Shown: positions 30,868-42,230 of the stretch, in pieces
How the letters are laid out: every line of letters starts with the position of its first letter
Numbering within the stretch: the first letter of the stretch is position 1
Assembly: GCA_949152475.1 (NCBI GenBank)
Contig: OX424562.1
Coordinates: forward strand, 41,464,157 to 41,528,156
DNA: 64,000 nucleotides
Source of the DNA: Terebella lapidaria
Lineage: Eukaryota; Annelida; Polychaeta; Terebellida; Terebellidae
Direction: 5' to 3'
Notes under the pieces: generated by a model
Database searches by the model: none
Told to the model about the DNA's origin: nothing
The model's input: the letters and a program-made list of their open reading frames with translations, nothing else
Translations under genes and position numbers: made by a program

Positions 30868-32652
30868 ACTAGACGTCAAGGCCTGAAGATGCCTTGGGGC
30901 ATTTCGTGTGAGTTCTATTCCTACCTAACATTTACCTAAGAGACCGCGTAGAACCATAATGACTCTGAATCTGTCCGTGGTCAAAGTTTAAGTAACATAC
31001 CCCGTCCTTAGGCATTTTTGCGTTTCGCTCTACGACGGACCGTTTCTGAGATATGGCAAACAGGAAGTGCTGAGTCGGCAAAAAAAAATTCGACACCAGA
31101 AGTCGTCTCGACGCAAGATACCCTCTAGACTAGTTAGTCTAGTGCCAGGAGGCCGGAATTGAGCTCCGTTTCGCTCTACGACGCACCATTTCCGAGATAC
31201 GGCCAAACAGGAAGTGCCGAGTCGGCGAAAAAAAAATTCGACACCAGGGGTCGTCTCGACCCAAAATACACACTAGACTAGTTTGTCTAGTGCCAAAAGG
31301 CCGAAATTGAGCTCCGTTTCGCTCTACGACGCACCGTTTCCGAGATACGGCCAAACAGGAAGTGCCGAGTCGGCGAAAAAAAAATTCGACACCAGGGGTC
31401 GTCTCGACCGAAGATACACACTAGACTAGTTTGTCTAGTGCCAGGAGGCTGAAATTGAGCTCCGTTTCGCTCTACGACGCACCGTTTCCGAGATACGGCC
31501 AAACAGGAATTGCCGAGTCGGTGAAAAAAAAAATCGTCACCAGGGGTCGTTTCGACCCAAGATACCCCCTAGACTAGTTTGTCTAGTGCCAGGAGGCCGA
31601 AATTGAGCTCCGTTTCTCTCTACGACGCACCGTTTCCGAGATAGGGCGAAACAGGAAGTGCCGAGTCGGCGAAAAAAAAAATCGGCACCAGGGGTCGTCT
31701 CGACCCCAGATACACACTAGACTAGTTTGTCTAGTGCCAAAAGGCCGAAATTGAGCTCCGTTTCGCTCTACGACGCACCGTTTCCGAGATACGGCCAAAT
31801 AGGAAGTGCCGAGTCGGCGAAAAAAAAATTTGACACCAGGGGACGTCTCGACCGAAGATACACACTAGACTAGTTTGTCTAGTGCCAGGAGGCCGAAATT
31901 GAGCTCCGTTTCGCTCTACGACATACCGTTTCCGAGATACGGCCAAACAGGAAGTGCAGAGTCGGCGAAAAAAAAAATCGACACCAGGGGTCGTTTTGAC
32001 CCAAGATACACACTAGACTAGTTTGTCTAGCGCCAGGAGGCCGAAATTGAGCTCCGTTTCGCTCTACGACATACCGTTTCCGAGATACGGCCAAACAGGA
32101 AGTGCCGAGTCGGCGAAAAAAAAAATCGACACCAGGGGTCGTTTCGACCCAAGATACCCCCTAGACTAGTTTGTCTAGTGCCAGGAGGCCGAAATTGAGC
32201 TCCGTTTCGCTCTACGACACACCGTTTCCGAGATATGCAAGAATGCCTCAAGGATGAATCCGCAAAAATTCTTCCGAGCTCTAGGTCAAAGGTCATTCGA
32301 CGGAGTGATCCCAAAATCAATAGGGTTCTTCCTTGGTGGTATATGAACTCCCATGCAGAGAATACTTGCCATTGCATGAATACTTTTTGAGTTATCGATC
32401 GGAAACCAAGTCTCAAAATCAACCTTGATTTCATCCTCACGGACCCCGGAGCCGCCTCCAAAACAATAGGGGTCTTCCATGTAATATTTCTGACCAGTGG
32501 TGTAAATTTGGACAAGATCCGTTCAGGCGTTCCCGAGTTATTGATCGGAAACCAAAACGACGGAAAGTAAAAAAAAAAGAAGAAAAAAAAAAAAAAAAAA
32601 AAAAAAAAACCAGACAAAACCATAAGGGCATTTCGGGCCGAAATGCCCTAAT
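30868..32652 (+). mobile_element. Family B element with eight-unit 148-bp tandem core
   Basis: Left end ACTAGACGTCAAGGCCTGAA with GATGCCTTGGGGCATTTCG. From about 31030 to 32230 there are eight units with a period of 148 bp (equivalent points at 31139, 31287, 31583, 31731, 31879 and 32027). Each has AGACTAGTTTGTCTAGTGCC, GACGCACCGTTTCCGAGATA and AAGTGCCGAGTCGGCGAAAA. A conserved tail follows (AAAATCAATAGGGTTCTTCC; GTTATCGATCGGAAACC; poly-A at 32569-32609; AAAACCATAAG). The element ends in GGGCATTTCGG, G, CCGAAATGCCC, a perfect 11-bp stem, then TAATTA. No protein is encoded; repeated 71-codon frames simply follow the period. Confidence 0.8.
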
Positions 32653-33075
32653 TATTCAATTAGTTCGAACACTCTAATTATTCGAACACCAAAAATTATT
32701 CAAGACAATAATTTTTAAATTGACTCGTTTAGTTCAAACAGGCAAATTTACGAGCGAAATTTCGATTGAAACAACGAACGAAATCAACTTGTCAGCTGCC
32801 AAAACTTAAGAAAATATTCGCCAGGTGGCAGTGTTTGCGATTACCGTATTTATTCAATTAGTTCGAACAGCTAAAAATAATTAAATTTTGGAATGTTCGA
32901 ATTATTAGATTCACGATAAAATCATCCGTCAAAACGACAAAAAAACCCCAATCCCAGATCGATCATGCCTTGGCAGATAGGCCTACGCGAGTTGACAGAT
33001 GCTGCTCATGTTGGCTGGTTAGGGCCTGTACGATTGATAGGTTAACTGCAGACAACTAGCAAGCATTTTTAAAAA
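32653..33075. other. Unique island with small inverted TTCGAA-type repeat
   Basis: No gene. TCTAATTATTCGAACA near 32675 and its near reverse complement TGTTCGAATTATTAGA near 32897 suggest a small MITE of about 240 bp. ATTCAATTAGTTCGAACA also occurs directly twice (about 32656 and 32855). Confidence 0.4.
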
Positions 33076-35019
33076 TTAGGCCAAGGGCCAAAGATAGGTT
33101 ACCGGACAATGTTTAATATTTTAGATGTTAGCCAGGTCACTGGTTGAATTCAAGGTCAAGAGAATATTCAGCATATATAACATTGAGCATATATCATGTC
33201 CACAGTTGATTGCTAAGCTGTAAATTCAATAATCAGCGAGATATTAGCAATTTTGTGCTGTGGCCTTGAAAATGAAAGGGCAAAGGTCAAATTCAAGGTC
33301 ATCAAAATATTCAGTGTATATCATTTTCTATATCATGTCCACAATTGATTCCCAAGCCATACAGTCAATAGAGGAGCAAGATATGAGCCAGTTTGTCCTT
33401 GGACCTTGACAATGAGGTCAGAGGTCAAATTCAAGGTCCAAGAATATTCAGCATATATCATTTCCTACATGTCCACAATTGATTCCTAAGCTGTAAAATC
33501 GATAATAAGTGAGATATTAGCCATTTTGTCCTGTGACCTTGAAAATGAGGTCAAAGGTCAAATTCAAGGTCATGACAATAATCTGCATATATCATTTCCT
33601 ACATGTTCATAACTGATTCCTAAGCTGTGAAGTCGATAACATGCGAGATATTAGCCATTTTGTCCTATGACCTTGAAAATGGGGTCAAAGGTCAAATTCA
33701 AGGTCATCAGAATATTCAGCATATATCATTTCCTATATGTCCACAATTGATTCCTAAGCTGTAGAGTCGATAATAAGTGAGATATTAGCCATTTTGTCCT
33801 ATGACCTTGAAAATGGGGTCAAAGGTCAAATTCAAGGTCATCAGAATATTCAGCATATATCATTTCCTATATGTCCAGAATTGATTCCTAAGCTGTAGAG
33901 TCGATAATAAGTGAGATATTAGCCATTTTGTCCTGTGACCTTGAAAATGAGGTCAAAGGTCAAATTCAAGGTCATGACAATAATCTGCATATATCATTTC
34001 CTATATGTTCATAACTGATTCATAAGCTGTAAAGTCGATAACAAGTGAGATATTAGCCATTTTGTCCTATGACCTTGAAAATGGGGTCAAAGGTCAAATT
34101 CGAGGTCATCAGAATATTCAGCATATATCATTTCCTATATGTCCACAATTGATTCCTAAGCTGTAGAGTTGATAATAAGCGAGATATCAGCCATTTTGTG
34201 CTCTGACCTTGAAATTGAGGTCAGAGGTCAAATTCAAGGTCACGAGAATATTCAGCATATATCATTTCCTATATGTCCACAATTGATTCCTAAGCTGTAG
34301 AGTCGATAATAAGTAAGATATTAGCCATTTTGTCCTATGACCTTGAAAATGGGGTCAAAGGTCAAATTCAAGGTCATCAGAATATTCAGCATATATCATT
34401 TCCTATATGTCCACAATTGATTCCTAAGCTGTAGAGTCGATAATAAGTGAGATATTAGCCATTTTGTCCTGTGACCTTGAAAATGAGGTCAAAGGTCAAA
34501 TTCAAGGTCATTACGATAATCTGCATATATCATTTCCTATATCTTCATAACTGATTCCTAAGCTGTAAAGTCGATAACAAGCGAGATATTAGCCATTTTG
34601 TCCTATGACCTTGAAAATGGGGTCAAAGGTCAAATTCAAGGTCATCAGAATATTCAGCATATATCATTTCCTATATGTCCACAATTGATTCCTAAGCTGT
34701 AGAGTCGATAATAAGCGAGATATTAGCCATTTTGTGCTCTGACCTTGAAATTGAGGTGTCAAATTCAAGGTCACGAGAATATTCAGCATATATCATTTCC
34801 TATATATCCACAATTGATTCCTAGTCTCTAATCTCAATATTAAGTGAGATATTAGGCATAATGTGTCCCATTATAAAGCATAGGAGAATTTAACATGGGA
34901 AAGTCCCATTTGGGCCGAGTTTGGGCCAAAATGGTCCATTTCGAGCGATTCAAGCGCAACGAAATTTATAGACATCATAGAAGTACATATCAGGAGTGTT
35001 ATGTATCAAAAAGAAAAAA
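33076..35019 (+). mobile_element. Family A copy 9 (134-bp core), interrupted on the right
   Basis: Left end TTAGGCCAAGGGCCAAAG; roughly a dozen 134-bp units to 34800. Units with ATAATCTGCATATATCATTT (33573, 33976 and a variant at 34518) recur among the others, suggesting multi-unit duplication. The right flank is followed to ATCAAAAAGAAAAAA, where copy 10 begins. Its GAC tract and terminal stem probably reappear at about 39540-39803. Confidence 0.75.
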
Positions 35020-36823
35020 TTAGCCCAAGGGCTAAGATAGGTTACCGGACAACTTTAGTTGAAACAGAACAGGTGAGATATGACGTTAAGATGAACCAAT
35101 CATCTTCGTGAACTTCAATGTCATCATTAAGTGTGCAGCATATAACATTGTATTCATGTATGTTCAAAATACAAATACAAGGTCTATCTACAAGTCTTTT
35201 GTCTATAAACGAAATTTATACATTTCTTGTTGGACGTGACACTGAGATATAGCACTCAATGTCATCTGACGTCAAGTTCAACGTCACCCAAAAAAGCCAC
35301 ATATATATGTGGTATACATGTATATGACTTCCAATTCCAGCTATACCTACAAACATTTTTTGGCTGTAGAGGCCAATTTACACACTCAAGGGGCCTTTTA
35401 AGCAATTCAAAGCACTCCATCTTTATACACAATGTCAGGGACCCCAATTAGCATGTTTTATAACAAAAATCTCAAAACTGATCAGATAAATTTGAAGGAA
35501 AACGACCAAAAATTAAATTTGGGGCCTATTCAGCCTAAATTTCTAGCCTTTTGAGCAATTCAAGGCACTTCATACACTATATACATATTTATACACATCA
35601 TGTCAAAAAACCCAATTACTATGTTTTGAAATAAAAATCTCAAAAGTGATCAGACAGTTTTCGATTAAAGACAAACAAGGTGCAAATTTGGGCATTTTTC
35701 GACTCAAAAATGGCTGTTTTGACATTTCAAGGTCATCCAAGGTCAAATTCAAGGTCACCACACAAGTCGCCATATATGACTTCCCATTTGAAAGTGCTAA
35801 TTTCTAAGCTCATCTTCAAGCATTCTATGAGTACAGTCTAGGCAGCTCCCATTATGGAGGAAAAAAGTGCCGAAAATTTTCAAAGTCCCAAATTTTTTTC
35901 AAAGGGTGAAAATTTTTTTTTGGCCTAGAAATGGCCCAAAATGGATAGTAACGCAATTTGGGGCAAAAAAAAATTTTTTCGTCGACCCGTCAAAAATTCA
36001 AAATGGCCGCCACACGGAGACCAGCGATTCAAGGGCAACAAAACTTATACACATCATAAAGGTACATAGAGGGAATCTTCTGAAACGAAAATCTCAAAAC
36101 TGATCAGACAGTTTTCGAGAAAAGACAGAAAAGCTGCAAATTTGGGCATTTTTCGACCCAAAAATGGCTATTTTGACCTTTCAAGGTCATCCAAGGTCAA
36201 ATTCAAGGTCACCACACAAGTCGCCATATATGACTTCCCATTTGAAAGTGCCAATATCTAAGCTCTATCTTTAAGCGTTCTATGAGTACAGTCCGGGCAG
36301 CTTCCATTATGAAGGAAAAAAGTGCCGAAAATTTTCTAAGTCCAAAATTTTTTTCAAAGGGTGAAAATTTTTTTTTTGCCTAGAAATGGCCCGAAATGGA
36401 TAGTAACGCGATTTGGGGCAAAAAAAAAATTTTCCGCTGACCCGTCAAAAATTCAAAATGGCCGCCACACGGAGACCGGCGATTCAAGGGCAACAAAACT
36501 TATACACATCATAAAGGTACATAAGGGGAATCTTTTGAAACGAAAATCTCAAAACTGATCAGACAGTTTTTGAGAAAATGGCCGCCAAAGTCCAAAATTG
36601 GCCATGTTTCGTCAAAAATGGCCGCCATTTTGAGAAAATTGCGAAAATCAAAAAACTAAAAAAAAACCCCCTCTTGAAATATTTTTAGGCATTTTTGTGC
36701 AAAATTTCAGAAAAATCCGCCTGTAAACTTTAAAGATACAGCTGTGGACGGACGACGGACGACGGACGGACGACGGACGCAACGTGACGGCAATAGGTTA
36801 TCGGACCATAGGTCCGGTAACCT
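35020..36823 (+). mobile_element. Family A copy 10 (454-type core)
   Basis: Left end TTAGCCCAAGGGCTAAG with AGGTTACCGGACAA; a diverged leader; 454-type units from about 35690 and 36150; right flank (GGCCGCCATTTTGAG); GGAC-rich tract at 36748-36780; end GGACCATAGGTCCGGTAACC and T at 36803-36823. It is inserted in the right flank of copy 9. Confidence 0.75.
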
Positions 36824-39535
36824 AAAAATGTGGAAAAAAAAATGTGCCATTTATACATGACTTTTTTACAGGCTTATACACAATCCTAACCTGTATGTGC
36901 AAAAGTTTATGCTTCAGAGGCCACTTTCAAGATTTCAAGTCAGACATTTAGCACTCAAGGTCATCCAAGGTCAAAATCAAGGTCATCATTAGTTGTTCCA
37001 TATATGACTTCCTATATGTTCATAATGCAAACTGAAGCTCTATCTACATGCATTTCATCTGTAGAGGCATCTGTAGAGACCTTTCAAGGTCAAATTCAAG
37101 GTCCCATCCCCAATCGCTATATATGACTTCCTATTTGAAAGTGCCAATATCTAAGCTCTATCTTCAAGCGTACTATGAGTACAGTCCTGGCAGCTCCCAT
37201 TATGAGGGAAAAAAGTGCCGAATATTTTTTAAGTCCAAAACTTTTTTCAAAGGGTGAAAATTTTTTTTTGTCTAGAAATGACCCAAAATGAATAGTAACG
37301 CGATTTGGGGCAAACGAAACTTTTTTCGCCGACCCGTCAAAAATTCAAAATGGACGCCACACGGAGACCGGCGATTCAAGGGCAACAAAACTTATAGACA
37401 TCATAAAGGTACATAAGGGGAATATTTTGAAACAATAGTCTCAAAACTGATCAGACAGTTTTCGAGAAAAGACAGTCCAGGTGCAAATTTGAGCATTTCT
37501 CGACCCAAGAATGGCTGTTTTGACCTTTCAAGGTCATCCAAGGTCAAATTCAAGGTCACCACACAAGTCGCCATATATGACTTTCCATTTGAAAGTGCCA
37601 ATATCTAAGCTCTATCTTCAAGCGTTCTATGAGTACAGTCCCGGCAGCTCTCATTATGAAGGAAAAAAGTGCCGAAAATTTTCTAAGTCCAAAATTTTTT
37701 TCAAAGGGTGAAAAATTTTTTTTGTCTAGAAATGACCCAAAATGGATAGTAACGCGATTTGGGACCAAAAAAATTTTTTTCGCCGACCCGTCAAAAATTC
37801 AAAATGGCCGCCACACGGAGACCGGCGATTCAAGGGCAACAAAACTTATAGACATCATAAAGGTACATAAGGGGAATATTTTGAAACAATAATCTCAAAA
37901 CTGATCAGACAGTTTTCGAGAAAAGACAGTCCAGGTGCAAATTTGAGCATTTCTCGACCCAAGAATGGCTGTTTTGACCTTTCAAGGTCATCCAAGGTCA
38001 AATTCAAGGTCACCACACAAGTCGCCATATATGACTTTCCATTTGAAAGTGCCAATATCTAAGCTCTATCTTCAAGCGTTCTATGAGTACAGTCCCGGCA
38101 GCTCTCATTATGAAGGAAAAAAGTGCCGAAAATTTTCTAAGTCCAAAATTTTTTTCAAAGGGTGAAAATTTTTTTTGTCTAGAAATGACCCAAAATGGAT
38201 AGTAATGCGATTTGGGACCAAAAAAAATTTTTTTCGCCGACCCGTCAAAAATTCAAAATGGCCGCCACACGGAGACCGGCGATTCAAGGGCAACAAAACT
38301 TATAGACATCATAAAGGTACATAAGGGTAATATTTTGAAACAATAATCTCAAAACTGATCAGACAGTTTTCGAGAAAAGACAGTCCAGGTGCAAATTTGA
38401 GCATTTCTCGACCCAAGAATGGCTGTTTTGACCTTTCAAGGTCATCCAAGGTCAAATTCAAGGTCACCACACAAGTCGCCATATATGACTTTCCATTTGA
38501 AAGTGCCAATATCTAAGCTCTATCTTCAAGCGTTCTATGAGTACAGTCCCGGCAGCTCTCATTATGAAGGAAAAAAGTGCCGAAAATTTTCTAAGTCCAA
38601 AATTTTTTTCAAAGGGTGAAAATTTTTTTTTGTCTAGAAATGACCCAAAATGGATAGTAACGCGATTTGGGACCAAAAAAAATTTTTTTCGCCGACCCGT
38701 CAAAAATTCAAAATGGCCGCCACACGGAGACCGGCGATTCAAGGGCAACAAAACTTATAGACATCATAAAGGTACATAAGGGGAATATTTTGAAACAATA
38801 ATCTCAAAACTGATCAGACAGTTTTCGAGAAAAGACTCCAGGTGCAAATTTGAGCATTTCTCGACCCAAGAATGGCTGTTTTGACCTTTCAAGGTCATCC
38901 AAGGTCAAATTCAAGGTCACCACACAAGTCGCCATATATGACTTTCCATTTGAAAGTGCCAATATCTAAGCTCTATCTTCAAGCGTTCTATGAGTACAGT
39001 CCCGGCAGCTCTCATTATGAAGGAAAAAAGTGCCGAAAATTTTCTAAGTCCAAAATTTTTTTCAAAGGGTGAAAATTTTTTTTTGTCTAGAAATGACCCA
39101 AAATGGATAGTAACGCGATTTGGGACCAAAAAAATTTTTTTCGCCGACCCGTCAAAAATTCAAAATGGCCGCCACACGGAGACCGGCGATTCAAGGGCAA
39201 CAAAACTTATACACATCATAAAGGTACATAAGGGGAATCTTTTGAAACAAAAATCTCAAAACTGATCAGACAGTTTTTGAGAAAATGGCCGCCAAAGGCA
39301 AAAATTGGCCATTTTTCGTCAAAAATGGCCGCCATTTTGAGAAGAATGCGAAAATCAAAAAACTAAAAAATAACCCCCTCTTGAAATATTTTTAGGCAAC
39401 TTTGTGCAAAATTTCAGGAAAATCCGCCTGTAAACTTTAAAGATAAAAATGTGGACGGACGACGGACGACGGACGCCGGACGACGGACGGACGACGGACG
39501 CAACGCGACGGCAATAGGTTATCGGACCATAGGCC
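36824..39535 (+). repeat. Tandem array of about 454-bp units, four nearly identical
   Basis: After a diverged start (36824-37500), four units begin at equivalent points 37511, 37965, 38419 and 38872: periods of 454, 454 and 453 bp. Differences between them are a handful of bases and poly-A/T length changes. Each unit contains TTTCAAGGTCATCCAAGGTC, CCACACAAGTCGCCATATAT, GCAGCTCTCATTATGAAGG, GGCCGCCACACGGAGACC and AAACTGATCAGACAGTTTTC. It ends with a family A right flank and GGAC tract (39450-39500) and a broken right end at about 39535. The 66-codon frames repeated in it are by-products of the period. Confidence 0.82.
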
Positions 39536-39879
39536 ACTTTGGCCACCAAAGTCCAAAATCAGGCATTTTTCGTCGAAAACGGCCGCCATTTTGAAAAAAA
39601 TGCGAAAATCAAAAAACTAAAAAATACCTCCTTCTTGAATTATTTTAAAGTATTTTTGTGCAAAATTTCAGAAGAATTCGCCCGTAAACAAAAAAGATAA
39701 AAATGTGGACGACGACGACGACGACGGACGACGACGACGACGACGACGGACGACGGACGCAACGCCATGCCAATAGGTTATCGGACCATAGGTCCGGTAA
39801 CCTAAAAATGTGGACGACGACGACGACGACGGACGCAACGCCATGCCAATAGGTTATCGGACCATAGGTCCGGTAACCT
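39536..39879 (+). repeat. Family A right end, with its last 76 bp duplicated
   Basis: A 134-type right flank (CCACCAAAGTCCAAAATCAG) with a long GAC tract (39708-39760) ends at 39803 with GGTCCGGTAACCT. The sequence from AAAAATGTGGACGACG to the terminus is then repeated, ending at 39879. It is probably the displaced right end of copy 9. The double terminus may come from slippage in the GAC tract or from end read-through and capture. Confidence 0.7.
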
Positions 39880-40556
39880 AAAAACTCCCTATTTATGGAA
39901 GTATACTGGAGTGTCCAGGAGGCAACGTTTGTTTGGGTTTGACAGATACCACAGAACCACTTGACATTCTTTCCTGTAATATACTTTATATATATATTCT
40001 TCTCTTTGAAATAACAACACTCAAATACATTTTACCATATCATTTATTGGGTGATATAAAATTCACAATGAGTTTAATGTAATAAAACACCAGCTTATAG
40101 GGTCATTTTGATTTTAACAAAGAGGTGTGTTATATCAATGGTTGCCACATTCAAATTAATCTTGCAACTTCCAGAAATACAAAATCTGACGTTCAACATC
40201 ACTCCGCACTTATATTGCATAGTTAAAATGACAGCTTTAGTTTTGTGTGTTTTACTCTTCATGTATTGCCTCGTATAACTTCATCAGACCTACCTGTATC
40301 AACACATTTTGAATCTAATTCACTCGACTGGATCTTGACAAATCACAGCATTTACCTATTGTGGCATATATACACATTTCATTCTGTAACATTTACAACC
40401 TGTTCTCTAATCACACTTCATTATCAAGTCTAAACGTCTAAAAATTCAGAAAGTTATTGGTCAAAAGCAGAGATGAAAAGAGGACAATCAGGAATTAATA
40501 CAACAATATGGAATTCTGTACCTGGAAGAATACAGAACTGTTATCAGCTTATATAT

Positions 40557-40602
<46 letters not shown>

Positions 40603-42090
40603 TAAATAATACAATATACACACAAAAAAACTTTATAATATGTACATCACAGGTGAAAGGTATTTCACAAGTACAGTTGTAAGCTAAAAACATTTACGGT
40701 GAGACAGTTTAGGGACAAGTCATTCAATGTTATTACAAGTACACTGCAAGTGACATTCAACGAGGTATAAAAGCTCTGGATCTCCTTCTGAGTGGTGAAT
40801 ATGTAACCGGCTCTAATTTACGGTGTACTGCCTCGTATAACAGTCTGATTAACATAATGTTATTCACTCATTTGCAATATTTGCTACCTCCAAGTCCCAG
40901 TTTTTGAACCATTGTAAATGGCTGATGTCAAGGTTGGACTTGAAACTGATCCAACTTGCGACTTGGCACGAGTATAAAGTGTGCAAAATACACAGCTACA
41001 AAACATTCCAACTATTAATCTAGGTAAGCAGTCTGATAAACACACATCAGTCACACAAATAGTGCAAATCTGAAACTGGATCAATATATTCTAGTTCATT
41101 TACGATTCGTTACACTAAAATGTTCAAGCTAGTCTCCTCTGATAAAGAAACTTACGAAAAAAAATAATATTTCATGTTATAACTCATTCAGATGACAAAC
41201 ATACCATTTACACCCATACACCAGGCTACTCTGTACATTGTACTTTTCACACTCCAAGCCTTACACTTTGGGGGATACCACTACACTAACAACAATAACA
41301 AGTCACTTTCCTGTCATTCACAAATGATATCATCACTGAAACAAACCTGTACAAACAGTGATGAGCATGTCAGAAACAAAAATACACATCACTTCTGCAA
41401 CGTGTTCCACAAACTAATCATTCATACGAACATAGTCTCACTCTGCCAAAAGTAATACTACTGACTGCAGTGTAAACTGAAGACAATACATTTTACTAAC
41501 TTTACGATCAGGACTTGTTCCAAACTTGACAATACAGTGTCAAGTGGGAACAGGACTCTATTGTAGCAAGCATGATCGGAGTTCACTTCTGTAAGCCCAT
41601 CATTATTCGCACCTCACTTCTTCACTTGCACATTCAGAAAACAAGGTCCTAATAAAAACATTTTCCCCTTCATTAAACGACAACAACGGTTTGAGTGAAG
41701 CGAACTTTTGGAATCAGGAGACAAAAAAAGAAAACAACGCCTGGACTTGAACAATCACAAGTGGCCACTCGCAAGCTCTCACATCTAAGACTTCCTCTGT
41801 CTCAAGTCTTCAGAGTCTTTGCCTTTGTGATCATTGGAGTTTGTACTGAAAGAGAAGAATGACCTCATTATTAATATATAATGCATCAGATATATGATGT
41901 GACGAGATTGAACATTTATCAAAGTCTTATAAAGTAACATATATTGATGACCGTATAAGCATCTCTTATATTGAGAGACCAAAATATATTTGTGAAATTT
42001 GCAACTTAATTGGGACTTGAATCCAATGTTTTCACAGTAAGTTGCAGGTCAGAGTGAATAACTCGCTATCCCCCACCCGAGACCCGTCAC
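39880..42090 (-). other. Probable 3' UTR and downstream flank of the Ig gene
   Basis: AT-rich, non-repetitive sequence directly after the stop codon of the basigin/neuroplastin-like gene (minus strand). The nearest AATAAA on that strand that I see is at 40053-40058, which would give a 3' UTR of about 2 kb; this is not proven. Otherwise it holds only a TA microsatellite and no coding frame of interest. Confidence 0.4.
40563..40602. repeat. (TA)n microsatellite
   Basis: About 20 uninterrupted TA repeats. Confidence 0.95.
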
Positions 42091-42230
42091 TCACAGCTGG
42101 TCGGCTTCCTCACGGCGCTCCTCCTCTTCGATCTGCTTAGCGCGCTTCTTCTCGTAGATAAAGATGATGGTGCACAGGATGGCTACCTCAGCCACGATCC
42201 CCAGGAACGGCCAGAGAGCTGCCAGCTTGT
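42091..42230 (-). CDS. BSG/NPTN: Last coding exon of the Ig gene: transmembrane helix and cytoplasmic tail
   Basis: Acceptor CTGTGCAG, then a phase-1 join giving D322. The exon encodes the transmembrane helix and a 20-residue tail rich in Lys and Glu, with the stop at 42091-42093. The tail is much shorter than in vertebrate BSG and NPTN. Confidence 0.93.

Noticed and set aside
31139-32094. Repeated 71-codon minus-strand frames (MAVSRKRCVVERNGAQF) with 148-bp spacing
   Set aside because: They follow the tandem period of the family B core and run across unit borders; they are by-products of repetition.
37511-39072. Repeated 66-codon frames (MAVLTFQGHPRSNSRSPH) on the plus strand and frames opposite them
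   Set aside because: The four units are nearly identical at the DNA level, so frame conservation is uninformative, and diverged units lose it.
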